From positions 13,849,001-13,913,000 of the forward strand of contig NC_088912.1 in the NCBI RefSeq assembly GCF_963576675.1: 64,000 bases of DNA, written 5' to 3'. The DNA comes from Euphorbia lathyris. Taxonomy: Eukaryota > Streptophyta > Magnoliopsida > Malpighiales > Euphorbiaceae. Positions within the stretch are counted from its first letter, which is position 1; every line of letters begins with the position of its first letter. A program made the translations under genes and the position numbers. Of the stretch, positions 23,201-34,051 are shown in pieces. The notes beneath the pieces were generated by a model. The model was not told where the DNA came from. It saw nothing but the letters and a program-made list of their open reading frames with translations, and ran no database searches.

Positions 23201-23262
23201 TGATACATTAAATGTTTTACCCCAATCTATTTCTGATACATTAAATGTTTTACCCCAATCAT
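23199..23262 (+). repeat. 32-bp direct tandem duplication
   Basis: ttctgatacattaaatgttt plus accccaatc occurs twice in succession. It lies at the end of the LINE relic. Confidence 0.8.
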
Positions 23263-23843
23263 GGTCTTGTGTGCTGACCTTATCAGTCATGCTATTTTCT
23301 TTTTTACCTTGGTTTACAAATATTTCTATTTCTGTTCAGTATGTTGGTAGTTTAGGAAATGGTGTTACATATTTTTGTTAGCAGCATAGAGTTTAAAGTT
23401 TAATTGACTTATTCTCATGTTAAAAATTCCTCAATTTCTATCTGATTGTATATCTCAGAGTCTTGGTTATCATCTTTTCTCCTCATGTTTACCTTTTCAG
23501 ATTAAAAATGAGAGTTTCAGGCTTGGTTGCATACCGCCTGTTTGATTTACCAACAACAACATCACAGAGAATGTAAACTAAATGGACCTGTTAATGGTAA
23601 CAGAATGCTATTAAAAGGAACTCATAAACGCATCCTAATAATTACATGTAAAAAACATGTATTCATTTATTATTCTTTACTTTTACATCTTGCTACCACA
23701 CCAAGTGGACTAAAACCTTCGACTAAAATGGAAAAACTTGTCGTCCACAGGTGTCTATACTAGTAAAATATAACCAAAACATTTTTTCTGTCTTTCTAAT
23801 ATTTTCATTACTGGATATATCATTATTATGTCGATCAATGGGC

Positions 23844-25967
23844 TCAAACTCCATTTCCCGGCTTATAAAAATGGGAGTAAGCATAGTTGTAGTACTGGTC
23901 GGGATAAAAAGCTTTTCGGAGTTCATTATATTTAGGAAGATCAAAATTATGAATTTCCATAAGTTTCTCTTGCTTTGTCTTGAATCTGCGCTGAAAATAG
24001 CCCTGAAATGAAGGCTCAATGGAGGTTCTCAGGAAGAACATATATGCAAGACCAAAGTGAATAGAGGTTACAAAATAACAAATGGGTTCCATAACATCCC
24101 AGTTAAGTTCCCAAAATGTTAGCCTCATGAACCCAAGTGTTTGAACCATTAAGAACCCAAGTCCACAATATAGCTCGAGCCTTTTTGTCTATCATGGCCT
24201 TTTGTAGCTCCATTTCTTTCAATTGCTCTCTTTTTGAGTCATCATGATATACTATTGACTGGGTAATTCTGTTCATAATTGATTTAGCCACCTGTCAAAC
24301 ATAGAAAATAAAATGTTTTAATGGGGTTAATCAGAATAGCACAATTTTATATTTGTTTGTTTGTTAGGAGGGAATCAAGTGCACCTAAGGATTGCATGAA
24401 AGCCACTTGCAGCCTTTTATTAGACATGAGATAAGGACTAACTACAACATGTCATTCCAAAATTTAAAGAGGGGCATTTCATTTGGAGTGAAATATTTCA
24501 AGCATAATTTAGTTTTTTATGTTGTCATTTTGTGGTCAAATTAACATAGTTTCTAATAATTGATGGCTCTTTTCTGTTGAAACCTGTTAGTTTCTAAGTT
24601 TAATATATTTTTCATCTCATAAAAAATTGACTGTCAACTTATTTTAAGTAATCTATTAGTTCAGGGAAAATGTATTAAACTAGACTTAAAGTTTTTGCAG
24701 AATTATCAATTTAGGCTCGACGTACAAAATAGCACTAATACAGTTTCATGTTTAAAAGAGAGTACCAATTTAGGATGATAACGAAATGTGACACGTCATT
24801 CGTATTATTCCGTTAAGTTCAGGCTTCTCTCTTGATATACAATTGAAAGATCTTAACAGAATAATATGAATAACGGGTCACGTTTTGCTATCAAGATCTA
24901 AATTGGAACATTTTTTTAAACATTGAGCATATATTGGTGTTGTTTTGTACATGAAACCTAAATTTATACTTTCCTAAAAACCTTAAGGCTATTTTGATAT
25001 CTTATCCCTAAAGGTGAAGAAAGAATTAAGCCTAGTTCCTAATATTAGTACATATTATTTTGATCTAGTTTTAAAAACTAAATTTTATCTTTATCTAAAA
25101 AAATCTGCTTGTGCATGTGTCAGTTGCCAAAAACATGTCATTATGTTTGTGCTTTTAAAACCGACATCTGTGCAGAATCTCAACTACTGTGCTCTGCTTG
25201 CCCAATATTGAATGTCTAAGTCGAACCTATTATGCATGCCTACTTATTTTCTTCTTCTGCCATTCTCCGGCCGAACCAGCACTCATATGAATAATTGAAT
25301 CACAAAATCCAATTGATATCACCGTTAAAATTAAGAACATCTAAATGAAAAATCGAAACAAAATAATAACCAGTTATACCTGCTCCGGGTGGAGGAACAC
25401 AATACTCCCAAGAACCATCACATTTCCACACTGATCCAACGTCTTAGCAAACTCAACACCTTCGATTTCGTTTCCACACTCCTCAACACAGATCTGAACG
25501 AACTCATGATATTGAATTGAGGTTTCCCGAATCTGCCTAAGCTTCAATTTCAGCTTCTCCATCTGAGACAGCCTCAAGATTTTCCTGGCTTCTTCAACTG
25601 ATATTCTGAAACAATTTAGATCTGTAGCCTCTGATTCCTTTGCTGGAGGCCAAAGAGCTAGTCCATCGAAGCAGATTCCATCTCCAGTGATGCTTTTGAG
25701 TCTCTCCTTCTCCTTCAGCTTCTCCCTGATAGGCATGAAAAGGAACTTAGGCAGCTGGTTAATTGATCTCCAGTGAAGGAAACCACGGAAAAATCCTCTC
25801 TCTGAGGATTCCGGCTGGTTGAGATACTCTTTGTGGATGTTTGATTTGGCTGCATTTGGGGGTACTGTGGGTTGTAATGAGGCAGGGGAAGAGATTGGAG
25901 AATATTGAAGAGACACTGCAGTGTAACTTCCTGAGAGACGCTTCGTGAACAATTTACGAAGCGCCAT
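23844..25967 (-). CDS. Mitochondrial calcium uniporter (MCU family), two exons, frameshifted
   Basis: Pore subunit of the Ca2+ channel of the inner mitochondrial membrane. Exon 1 is 25967-25380: ATG, then a basic, Ser/Ala-rich N-terminus ([11 protein letters not shown]) fitting a mitochondrial presequence, then the MCU N-domain ([51 protein letters not shown]). Exon 2 is 24291-23844: [10 protein letters not shown], a coiled-coil stretch, TM1 ([21 protein letters not shown]), the selectivity-filter motif WDVMEP and TM2 ([17 protein letters not shown]), ending NGV-stop. Splice GT (25379-25378) and AG (24293-24292) are present and phase 0. A net +1 frame change near 24165-24175, just before TM1, splits the frame. 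Either this is a pseudogene or an assembly or sequencing error. Plant MCU isoform not decided. Confidence 0.9.
24660..24990. mobile_element. Foldback / MITE-like element in the MCU intron
   Basis: Central arms are ccaatttaggatgataacg...cgttaag (24763-24816) and its imperfect inverse cttaacag...ctaaattgg (24852-24907), about 53 bp each. Outer segments (tttgtac/gtacaaa, atgaaac/gtttcat) extend the pairing to about 24,670 and 24,980. No ORF. Confidence 0.65.
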
Positions 25968-26057
25968 TGATGAAGAAGAAGAGGCAGAGGGCTGAGTTTG
26001 AGAGCTTGAAACGTTTTCTGGATGAGCTGATGGAGAAAGATGGAGGCTCAGACGGTC

Positions 26058-26066
26058 TTTTATAAG
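26058..26066 (-). promoter_or_regulatory. Candidate TATA box of the MCU gene
   Basis: CTTATAAAAG on the minus strand, about 95 bp upstream of the ATG at 25967. Plausible distance for a plant core promoter. Confidence 0.5.
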
Positions 26067-26202
26067 GTAGAAATATGAAATACAGCAGATAATCTTTCAT
26101 TTTCAATTTCAAGATAAATGTTTTTATTTTTTTTAGGGTCAGGTGAGAAGAATAAGACAGGTTATGACGTTATATTTCAACATGTCCCTTTTGTTCTTTA
26201 AC

Positions 26203-27000
26203 CATACCACTAAATTACTTTATTTTTATTGATTAGGGTTCAATTTTTTCAATTTTTAGATGGATGATTTATTTAATTTATACTTTGTTAAATTTGTAAT
26301 ATTTTTTGTTTTATTTATATATTTTTAACGGATAAGGATACCCTATGTAAAAGGACGGGTACGTGTAATTAAAAAATAAACGGATAAGGGTTTGAGATTT
26401 ACACTATTCGCAAGTACTCTACCCATTACCATCCCTAGTATGAATCAAGCCGTGAAATGGAAAGTTACCATCATATAGTAGTATCTGATTGGGCGGTGTA
26501 CTTCATGCCTAGTTATATTCATAGGGTTTGTAGATTAGGGATGACAATTCGTACTGTATTTGTAGGTACCCGAAACTACCCGATTATAATGGGACTATTC
26601 GTACACTATATAAAATTGTATGAAACGAGTATGAGATAGATATGAAAATACCCATAGGTATTTGTTATAAATCTTTTATATATTAAAAAATATTATTGCT
26701 TTTAGATGTAAGATGTGAGATTCAAACCCCAACTATTTGTTTTTTAACCACTGAATTATCATTAAACATACTTTATTATTATTGATTAAGGTTCAATTTG
26801 TTCAACTTTTAGATGATGATTATTAAAGTTATACTTTCTTTAATTTGTAATATTTTTTTGTTTTATTTATTGATTCTTAACGGGTAAGGGTATCCCGAAT
26901 TAAATGTGACGGGTATGAGATGCAAAAAAGTTACCCATTAGAAAAATGTGACGAGTACGGATAATTAAAAAATAAACAGGTAAGAGTTTGAGATCGACCC
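26203..27000. repeat. Two diverged direct repeats of about 200-240 bp
   Basis: 26203-26410 and 26757-27000 share, in order, attgatta-ggttcaatt, ttgtaatattttttg, aacgg-taagggta-cc and ataattaaaaaataaac-gg-taa-g-gtttgagat. Non-coding. The phrases resemble widespread interspersed plant repeats. Confidence 0.6.
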
Positions 27001-27657
27001 TACCTATGGATAGTTAAGTGTTGGCATCCATGATTCTGATACATCGGCACAACTCACCATCAGCTTTAGGTGAGCAAAAGACAAAGATACCCTTAACAGA
27101 TACCACCTTCCTCAGATATACATGGAATAAGAATAGGACAAGCAAACTTACTTTTTTTATATAAGATTGAAACTTTCCCTCCAAAATAATATATTAATAG
27201 AAATTTACTTGGTAAGGGTGTAAATCCAAATCTATTTTATTCTTATGTAATAAAAAACCTCACCATAAGAAAAACATTTGATTTACAATTATTTGAATAT
27301 TAGATTGTAACTTTAAAAAAAATCCCATGAAAAAATTAGATTGTATATTCTAAATATTAATTATGTTAAAAGATTTTTAAGGTGTTTTTTTTAAAAGATT
27401 TGTAAGGTGTTATTAATATAGTTTAATTTGTTTTATTAAATATTAACAACTAAATTTGTTGTATTTATGTTGTTGGTCTCTTCTCGAGAAAAGTGTTTAT
27501 ATTTTTATGTAAGAATATGTTTTACGACCGCCTTTTCTAAACTTAACTTCCTATATTTCACTTCGGCAGTATTTCTTTCTCGTTGTTTTGCTCCTGCTAT
27601 ATTCATTGTCTTATCTTTTCATTATTCAATTCTAATGGAATCTAGTTTAGTCAATCT
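27001..27657. other. Spacer, no gene seen
   Basis: AT-rich. The plus-strand ORF at 27467-27724 has no motif I recognise. Confidence 0.35.
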
Positions 27658-27846
27658 CTACATAGATGACAGGGAATACGACGACATCGACCTGGGTTTC
27701 ACAATCTCAACTGATACTACATAAGGTAACAGCCTCCGCATGGTGGGATGTTTAACAACTGACCACGGTGGGGGATAGCGATTAACGAGCTTGCGTTTAA
27801 CTTGTTTTCCTTTGAGTTTTTTCATGCCATTGACAAAGCTCTGTGT
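27658..27846 (-). pseudogene. Unrecognised ORF end cut by the solo LTR
   Basis: On the minus strand an open frame enters from the LTR edge at 27846 (TQSFVNGMKKLKGKQ) and runs to a stop at 27658-27660 (SSYSLSSM). Across the LTR (beyond 29304) the same frame stays open for about 17 more codons upstream, so the LTR may have landed in a reading frame. No family recognised. Could be chance. Confidence 0.25.
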
Positions 27847-28934
27847 TGTAACACCTTTTTTTAAAAAAACCGTCAATTTCTAGACCAATACTAAATTTCA
27901 TTTAATATATTAACAAAACTCAAGAGCGCGGTTCCATTATCTTTATAATTGCACTCTAATTGGTTCAAATAAATAAAACAAACGTTTAAAATTGACCAAA
28001 AGTGTAGACAAGCTATACTATTGATAATATAAACCTAATAATGACGACTCTACATACTGGCTGATCCATACGAGCTTCGCTAGCCTTTTATTCCTGAAAA
28101 GTGGTGGTGACAAGGGGTGAGCTGCTGACTCAATAAGATAGTTAATTAAATACACAATTCAATAACATGTGCATACAATAATTTTGTGTATTTAATTTAT
28201 AGGTTATCAAGCAATATGTTTATCAAGTTTAAAATTCAATAGTCTTTTTATTTAAGGGCCCTGCTTATCCGAGACTAGTAATACTCAATGGTTGCTTGGC
28301 CAATAAAATCATATCCTGGGATACATGTCTAACAAATATCTGGTATCCCGTCTCCTATCTCTAGGTACCACGTCGTAACAAATACTCGGTACCTTAACAC
28401 CCTGTCGTAACAAATACCCAGTGTTTATATTTCACGTGATCACAATATTCATTTTTCTCATTTCAATCGCAACTATTGAATATACTATCCTAGTTTAAGC
28501 TCTTATTCTCATATTTCTGACATTTGCTAAAATCCAATTTACATTTACCATATATATATTTCTCGTTCTTATGCCATCATCGTCAATGTCATTCTCAAAT
28601 ATTTTCCTACCAACATGATCATCATCAACGTATCATATATACATGTCGAACGCATATATCAAACCAATTAAATAATTTATATCAAATAGTCAATATAACA
28701 CAAATATACAATGAAAGGTACTGTATATTTAATTAACTACTCACCTCTCGAATATTTAATAGAAAATATCTACTTGATCCTTAGGTCTTCTTTTTCTTCT
28801 TTTGAGAAATTATTCCATTGAAAATACACAGCTAATACTCCAAACTCCTCTGCCACAATATACACATGCCGCTACAAAAACTTTAGGTTTTTCCTTCTTT
28901 TCCTTCCTTTCTTTTTCACTTAAAAATAGGTATA

Positions 28935-28976
<42 letters not shown>

Positions 28977-29304
28977 GGTTAATGATGGATAAACCTAATT
29001 TTATTAAAATATTTTCTTTTCCTAGGATTTTGTACGAAATCTCTTTTATTAATTATTTTAAACCATTATATTTAACAAATTACCAATAATAATAATAAAA
29101 ATAATTCTAACACTAGTTACAATATGGTCTCTTAATTATAATATAATATGAAAATATAAATTACTCTTTATTTCTATAACCTTAATTAATTTTGACCAAC
29201 TTATATTACCACCATACTTAATTTATCATAGGATTCTAAGTAAAAAGATTTACATAAATAAATATAATCATTATATATATATATATTATTTTAGGGACGT
29301 TACA
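27847..29304. mobile_element. Solo LTR (gypsy-type)
   Basis: 1,458 bp with termini TGTAACACC and GACGTTACA. The 5-bp flanks are TGTGT (27842-27846) and CGTGT (29305-29309), equal at four of five positions. No coding sequence inside. The TGTAACACC start is common in chromovirus LTRs. Contains an internal motif repeated three times around 28330-28420 (cgtaacaaata-cc/gggta). Confidence 0.65.
28931..28974. repeat. Microsatellite (TA)6 then (AAT)n
   Basis: TA run 28931-28942 followed by about ten AAT units, inside the solo LTR. Confidence 0.95.
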
Positions 29305-29410
29305 CGTGTTCTCTCGAGGACCATGGTGTTTTGATAATCAAATGTCCATTCTCAATGAAAGAATGATACATGTGATTCTCAAAAGTTTAGGCAGATTCAA
29401 GAGAGCTCGA

Positions 29411-29571
29411 TTCTTAGCAAATTCAACTCCTTCATCTTCATTTCCACACTCCTCAACACATATCTGAACGAACTCATGATATTAAATCAAGCTCTCCGGA
29501 ATCTGCTTAAGCTTCAATTTCAACTTCTCCATCTGCGATAACTTTAAGATTTTCCTTGCTTCTTCAATCGG
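29411..29571 (-). pseudogene. Duplicated fragment of the MCU exon 1
   Basis: About 160 bp matching 25445-25605 base by base with some 10-15% changes: ttcttagcaaattcaactcc, tttccacactcctcaacaca, tctgaacgaactcatgatatt and cttcaatttcaacttctccatctg. It covers the region encoding MEKLKLKL to FAKTL. No flanking MCU sequence. Ends at an AT-rich junction (about 29572). Confidence 0.85.
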
Positions 29572-29944
29572 TTATAGTTATTTAGTAAAATAATATTATA
29601 ATTATAAAAAATATTTATAAGTTATTTAGTAAAATAATATTATAATTAGGTTAGTTTAGTTTCAAATTTATTTCTCTAATCAAATTGGTTTCCAATAAAA
29701 ATAAGAAAATTGTAAAAAAATATTAATAGAAGATAATCTGTTGATTATTTCTTAAGCCTAACACGACATATATACAAATATACAAGAGTAATTTTAGGAG
29801 CTAATCTAGAAAACAAGAGTAATTTTATTGGCTAATCTAAGAGTAATTTTAGGAGCTAATCTAGGAAACAAATCAACCTACTAATTACAAATAACTCTAC
29901 AACAATATTTCCTAAAACAGAATAATAACTCTCAAATCAACCTA
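29572..29944. other. AT-rich junction region
   Basis: Short internal repeats (aagttatttagtaaaataatattataatta twice, 29577-29650; agtaattttagg-gctaatcta three times, 29785-29870). No gene. Confidence 0.5.
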
Positions 29945-31719
29945 CGTTTGATATCTTCTTCTAAACCTAACTTATTAAAAATAGATAATGGCATTAAGTT
30001 TATACTTGCTCCTAAATCATAAAGACAACTTGGGAATTCAATATCTCCCAATTTACACGGAATAGTAAAACATCCGGGATCTTTGAGTTTAGAAGGAAAA
30101 TTACTCGACACTATTGAACTACAGTCTTCAGTTAGTGAAATGGATGAAATTCCTTCCTAACTAATTTTCTTCGAAATTAAATCTTTTAAGAACTTACCAT
30201 AATTGGGAATTTGCGTGATCGCATCCATAAAGGTCAAATTAATGTGCAAATTTTTAAGTTTATCTAAAAATGTTAAAAGTTGTTTGTCATAGTCCTTATT
30301 TCGGACTTTGTGTGGAAAATGTGGTTTGGGTACAAAAGTTTTTGTACTTGAGTCAACTAGTGAACTTTTTGTGTTTAATGTATCTTATTTGGACTTTGGT
30401 AAATCAGTTCCTCGTAAAGTTGAATCTCCGGGCATTTCCGGACCTAAGTAATTTTTCCCTGAACGAAGAGTGATAGCCCTCACATGCTCTTTCGGATTTT
30501 CTTCCGTATGGCTGGGAAGACTTCCCTCTTTGCAGGATGGAATTGATTTAGCTATTTGGCCAATTTGAACCTCCAAATTATGGATGCTAGATGAATGGTT
30601 TTTAATAAGCTGATCGAATTTATTCTCGATCCGTTTAAAACCATCGTCGTGATTACTTATTTTTCCACTCATAGCATCTATGAATTTGTCGATTTTAGAA
30701 GATAAAGTGCTAATCGTATCTCTTGATTGATTTTGATAATTATTTGTACGATTTTGATTAGCATTTGCATTATTATTATTATCTCTCCAGTTAAAGTTAG
30801 GATGATTCCTCTATGCAGGATTATAGGTATTAGAATAAGGGTTATTAGTTTGGTTTTGCCATTGGACAAAATTTACCTGTTCAATCTCGCTCATACCTTC
30901 ATAATCCACATCCTCTTGGATTGGATTACCATTAGAATCGCACGGTGCCATAAACCTATCAATTTTGTGCGACAAGGCAGAAAATTGGGCTTGTAACATC
31001 GCAATTGGATCAAGCTTCACTATACTTTTAACCGATGATGTGTTCGAGGATGATGGTTTCGCCACTGGTATATGTCCACGATCTGCAGGCCACATACTAC
31101 TATTAATTGCCATTTCCTCCAAAAGTTCTCTTGCTTGGGCAGATGTCTTTTTCATAAATAACCCTCCCAACATAGCATCTAATGAACCTCTAGTTGTAGG
31201 ATTTAATCCATTATAAAATGTTTGCATTAAAAGTGCGTCGGGCAATTGGTGGTGTGGGCATAAACGTTGAAGTTCTTTAAAACGTTCCCAAGCCTCATAA
31301 AGAGTTTCATTATCATGTTGAGAAAAAGATGTTAACTCTTTTATGACTCTTACGATTTTTGCTAAAGGAAAATATTTTGATAAAAACGCTTGGGCAAGTT
31401 GGTCCCAAGTTTCGAATGTTGCGCCTGGCATTGAAGTTAACCATTCTTTGGCTCTGTACTTCAAAGTGAAAGGAAAGAGGCGAAGTTTGATTGCTTCGAC
31501 AGTCATATCATTTATTTTAAAAGTGTCACAAATTTCAAGGAAATTTGTCAAATGGGTGTTAGGATTTTCGTTAGGTAACCCGTAAAATGTTACATTATTT
31601 TGCAACATATTACGCAATGCTGGCTTAATTTCAAATTGGTTTGTGGTGATTCTAGGTCTAACGATACTATTGGTTACACCGGCCACTCCCGGCCTAGCGT
31701 AATCCATAAGCGTTGCCAT
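29945..31719 (-). pseudogene. Athila-like gypsy gag and protease
   Basis: Gag starts at ATG 31719 (MATLMDYARPG). The retrotransposon gag domain follows (LFPFTLKYRAKEWL, FLSKYFPLAKIVR, LYEAWERFKELQRLCPHH, QTFYNGL), then GGLFMKKTSAQARELLEEMA. An in-frame TAG at 30811-30813 and further stops (30385-30387, about 30157) break the frame, which otherwise continues through an Asn-rich linker, the ITLRSGK motif and the protease strand [17 protein letters not shown] (about 29990-30040). These are hallmarks of the Athila lineage. Homology ends at about 29945, so RT and integrase are absent. Confidence 0.85.
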
Positions 31720-32026
31720 AGTTTCTGGCTCGGTATCTCTAGTTTTTAATGGAGTTTTATTTTTGTTTTTCTTGTTTTTCTTGTTCTTTTTAATGGTTTT
31801 TTCAATTTATGGGTCTATAGGGTCTGGTGCAATGCCTAAACTTCGAGAACTGCGCATGAACCTGAAATCTTGCACGAACCGAAACTACCTTCAAAACAGA
31901 ATTTGAAAAATAAATATGTTAGTAATTCGAAATAAATAAAATATACAAGTTTGAATAAGTATGTGTAAACCTAGATTCGAAATAAAACACGAAAAAAATC
32001 TAAATTTTTGTCAAAAAATTTGGCGT

Positions 32027-32044
32027 TCCCCGGCAACGGCGCAA
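32027..32044 (-). promoter_or_regulatory. Primer binding site, tRNA-Asp type
   Basis: The minus strand reads TGCGCCGTTGCCGGGGA, one base off the usual TGGCGCCGTTGCCGGGGA of Athila/Tat elements. It lies 6 bp inside the LTR edge at 32051. Confidence 0.85.
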
Positions 32045-32050
32045 AAATCT

Positions 32051-33528
32051 TGTTGAGCGATTTCCGCAAGTGCACGGTTTCGCTTGTAGTAATAAAAAGA
32101 TATTGATCCCACAGGGAAAGTTTTTTTTAACAAAAACTTATTTTAATTCAGTTTGATTTACTTTCAAGGTTTATAATATGTAAAATAATTTAATTGGATT
32201 TGTTTTTGAAATTGATAGAATAGGAATTAGATTAGAGTATGAAGAATATTAGAAATCAATTCTGTTTTGAGTATGAATTTATAAGACAGAAACGTTTAGT
32301 GCTTTAGAAAAGGTAATAAATGTATTCGTTTACATTAAGCAAAGAAAACAACTTTAAACTTTGTAAACAATTATATAAATGTAATAACGTAAACTCTTTC
32401 AATTAAAAGGCTTTGAACCGCAGACAATCTTCCTATGGTCGGGATAGATTGCTACCTTAAACAAATTAATACTTTTTCAAGATATGAATTTGCCTAAGTG
32501 TTCAACAAAGTTTCCTTGTAAAGATTTTGAATTCAACTACGTTTTAATGAAAACACCAGAACTCACTTCGGATTAATTACAGAAGTGCTACATAAAAATC
32601 TATTGAATTGAATAAACTTTATTAGATGAAGTATGAATTTGATACAAGTTTATAGAGAACAAGAAGCATGGAAGCTTTCGACCACTTTCAAGTGAACGGG
32701 TTGTCAATCCTTTCCTTGAACCTCGTTAGAGTTTGTCAGGCTCCGAGGCGAATCCTCTACTAAATCTTCTCACTGAATCTTCAGAATAGAGACGGGTACT
32801 TCTACTACCAAAATGTAAACTAATAATAACAAATCTTAATCTAAATCTAAATGCTAATGTGTTTGTAATTATTTGGTAAACAATGTGTGTACATCATATT
32901 GCTTTTTACAAAATCGATCTTCTAACTCTGAATTGCTTGACTCAGAATTTCTGCATTAATTCTGTACTAAATCTTCTCTTCAATTAATTATATCAACTCT
33001 GAAATAAACTCTCTATTTATAGATGTTGAGGAGTCGTGTCCAAGGAATGTGTCTGCTGAGAAGAGGCGTTCTTATCCAATCGAACGGACGCGTTTCGTCG
33101 AAAACGAACATGTGCAATTATTGCTTCCTGAAAATCTGAACTTACCGAGAATGTAAATTCTCGACCGAGAATGGGGGAACAGATTTTCAGCCTTCGAAAT
33201 GACAAGGGGAAGAGCTGGGCGACGCCTGTCGTGATCGAGAATGGAGGATTCTCGGTCGCGACTTGGAGTATTTTTCTCCGTCTCTAACTTCATCCTCGTC
33301 CTCATTTCGACGCGTTTGTTTTTCATCGTCTTTGACTCCTTTTGTAGGGTTTTTCCTTTGTTTTTAACCTCTTTCGTTCCTATTTGGATTTTACCAAATA
33401 TTTAGGTACCTTGCATGAAAGAAACATATTCGAACGTAAAAGTATTCTAAATATATATAAACAGCATGATTTTGTAGTAAAACTGATGTAAATATTAATG
33501 ATAGTTTAGGTATATTTTGGGCTTAACA
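32051..33528 (-). repeat. 5' LTR of the Athila-like element
   Basis: 1,478 bp, TGTTGAGC to GCTTAACA on the plus strand. The minus strand carries a TATA box (CTATAAATAGAG at about 33016). Confidence 0.85.
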
Positions 33529-33618
33529 GCTGACAATCCGGCTGACATGTTTACCAAGCCTGTTCCACATAGCAAGTTTCAACACTGTTTGGACTTGCTA
33601 AACGTCAGAGATTATTAG
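33529..33618 (+). pseudogene. copia A family RNase H C-terminal fragment (copy 2)
   Basis: 29 codons ending NVRDY-stop, with MFTKPVPHSKFQ. Matches the copia A end (10790 region) with one or two changes. Everything upstream was lost where the Athila LTR begins. Confidence 0.9.
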
Positions 33619-33725
33619 TTGCCCCGTGGGGTCGACTCTGAGGCAGAGGGAGAAGTCTATTCATCTGGCACTGTCATGGGTGCATCTGTTATGTTTTCAG
33701 GAGGATTCAAGTCAAGGTGGAGATT

Positions 33726-34051
33726 TGTCGTAATTCCTTGAATCATGGGTTTCCTATTCGGAGTAGTATTGGGTTTCGGATTCCTAGTTGGATTAGGATC
33801 ATGGGTTCCTAGTTGGATTGGGATCATGGGTTCCTAGTGGGATTAGGATCATGGGTTCCTAGTCGGATTAGGTTAGATTGGGTATTATAAATACCCCATT
33901 ATGTAAACCTAATCATTGTAATATGATTTTCGCCTCCTAATAATACTATTCTCCTTCTACCCGTGGACTAGCCAACACAACGTTGGTGAACCACGTAAAT
34001 CTGTGCTTTTTTGTTGTTTATTATTTTATCTTTCATTAATTCCGCACAACA
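33726..34051 (+). repeat. 3' LTR of copia A family, copy 2
   Basis: TGTCGTAATTCC to CCGCACAACA, 326 bp, same family as 10381-10682 and 14746-15049 but in opposite orientation and 22-24 bp longer, mainly from one extra copy of the gggttcctagt-ggatta unit. It follows a purine tract (aaggtggagattt) at 33714-33725. Confidence 0.9.

Larger units (their letters stand above)
29945..33528 (-). mobile_element. Athila-like gypsy element, 5' half only
   Basis: Minus-strand order: 5' LTR (33528-32051), primer site, leader, gag, start of pol, then truncation at about 29945. The outer LTR edge abuts a copia coding fragment at 33529. Since the 3' end is missing, no target duplication can be tested. Confidence 0.85.

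Noticed and set aside
23723..24019. Minus-strand ORF inside the MCU exon 2
   Set aside because: Out-of-frame shadow of the MCU coding sequence.
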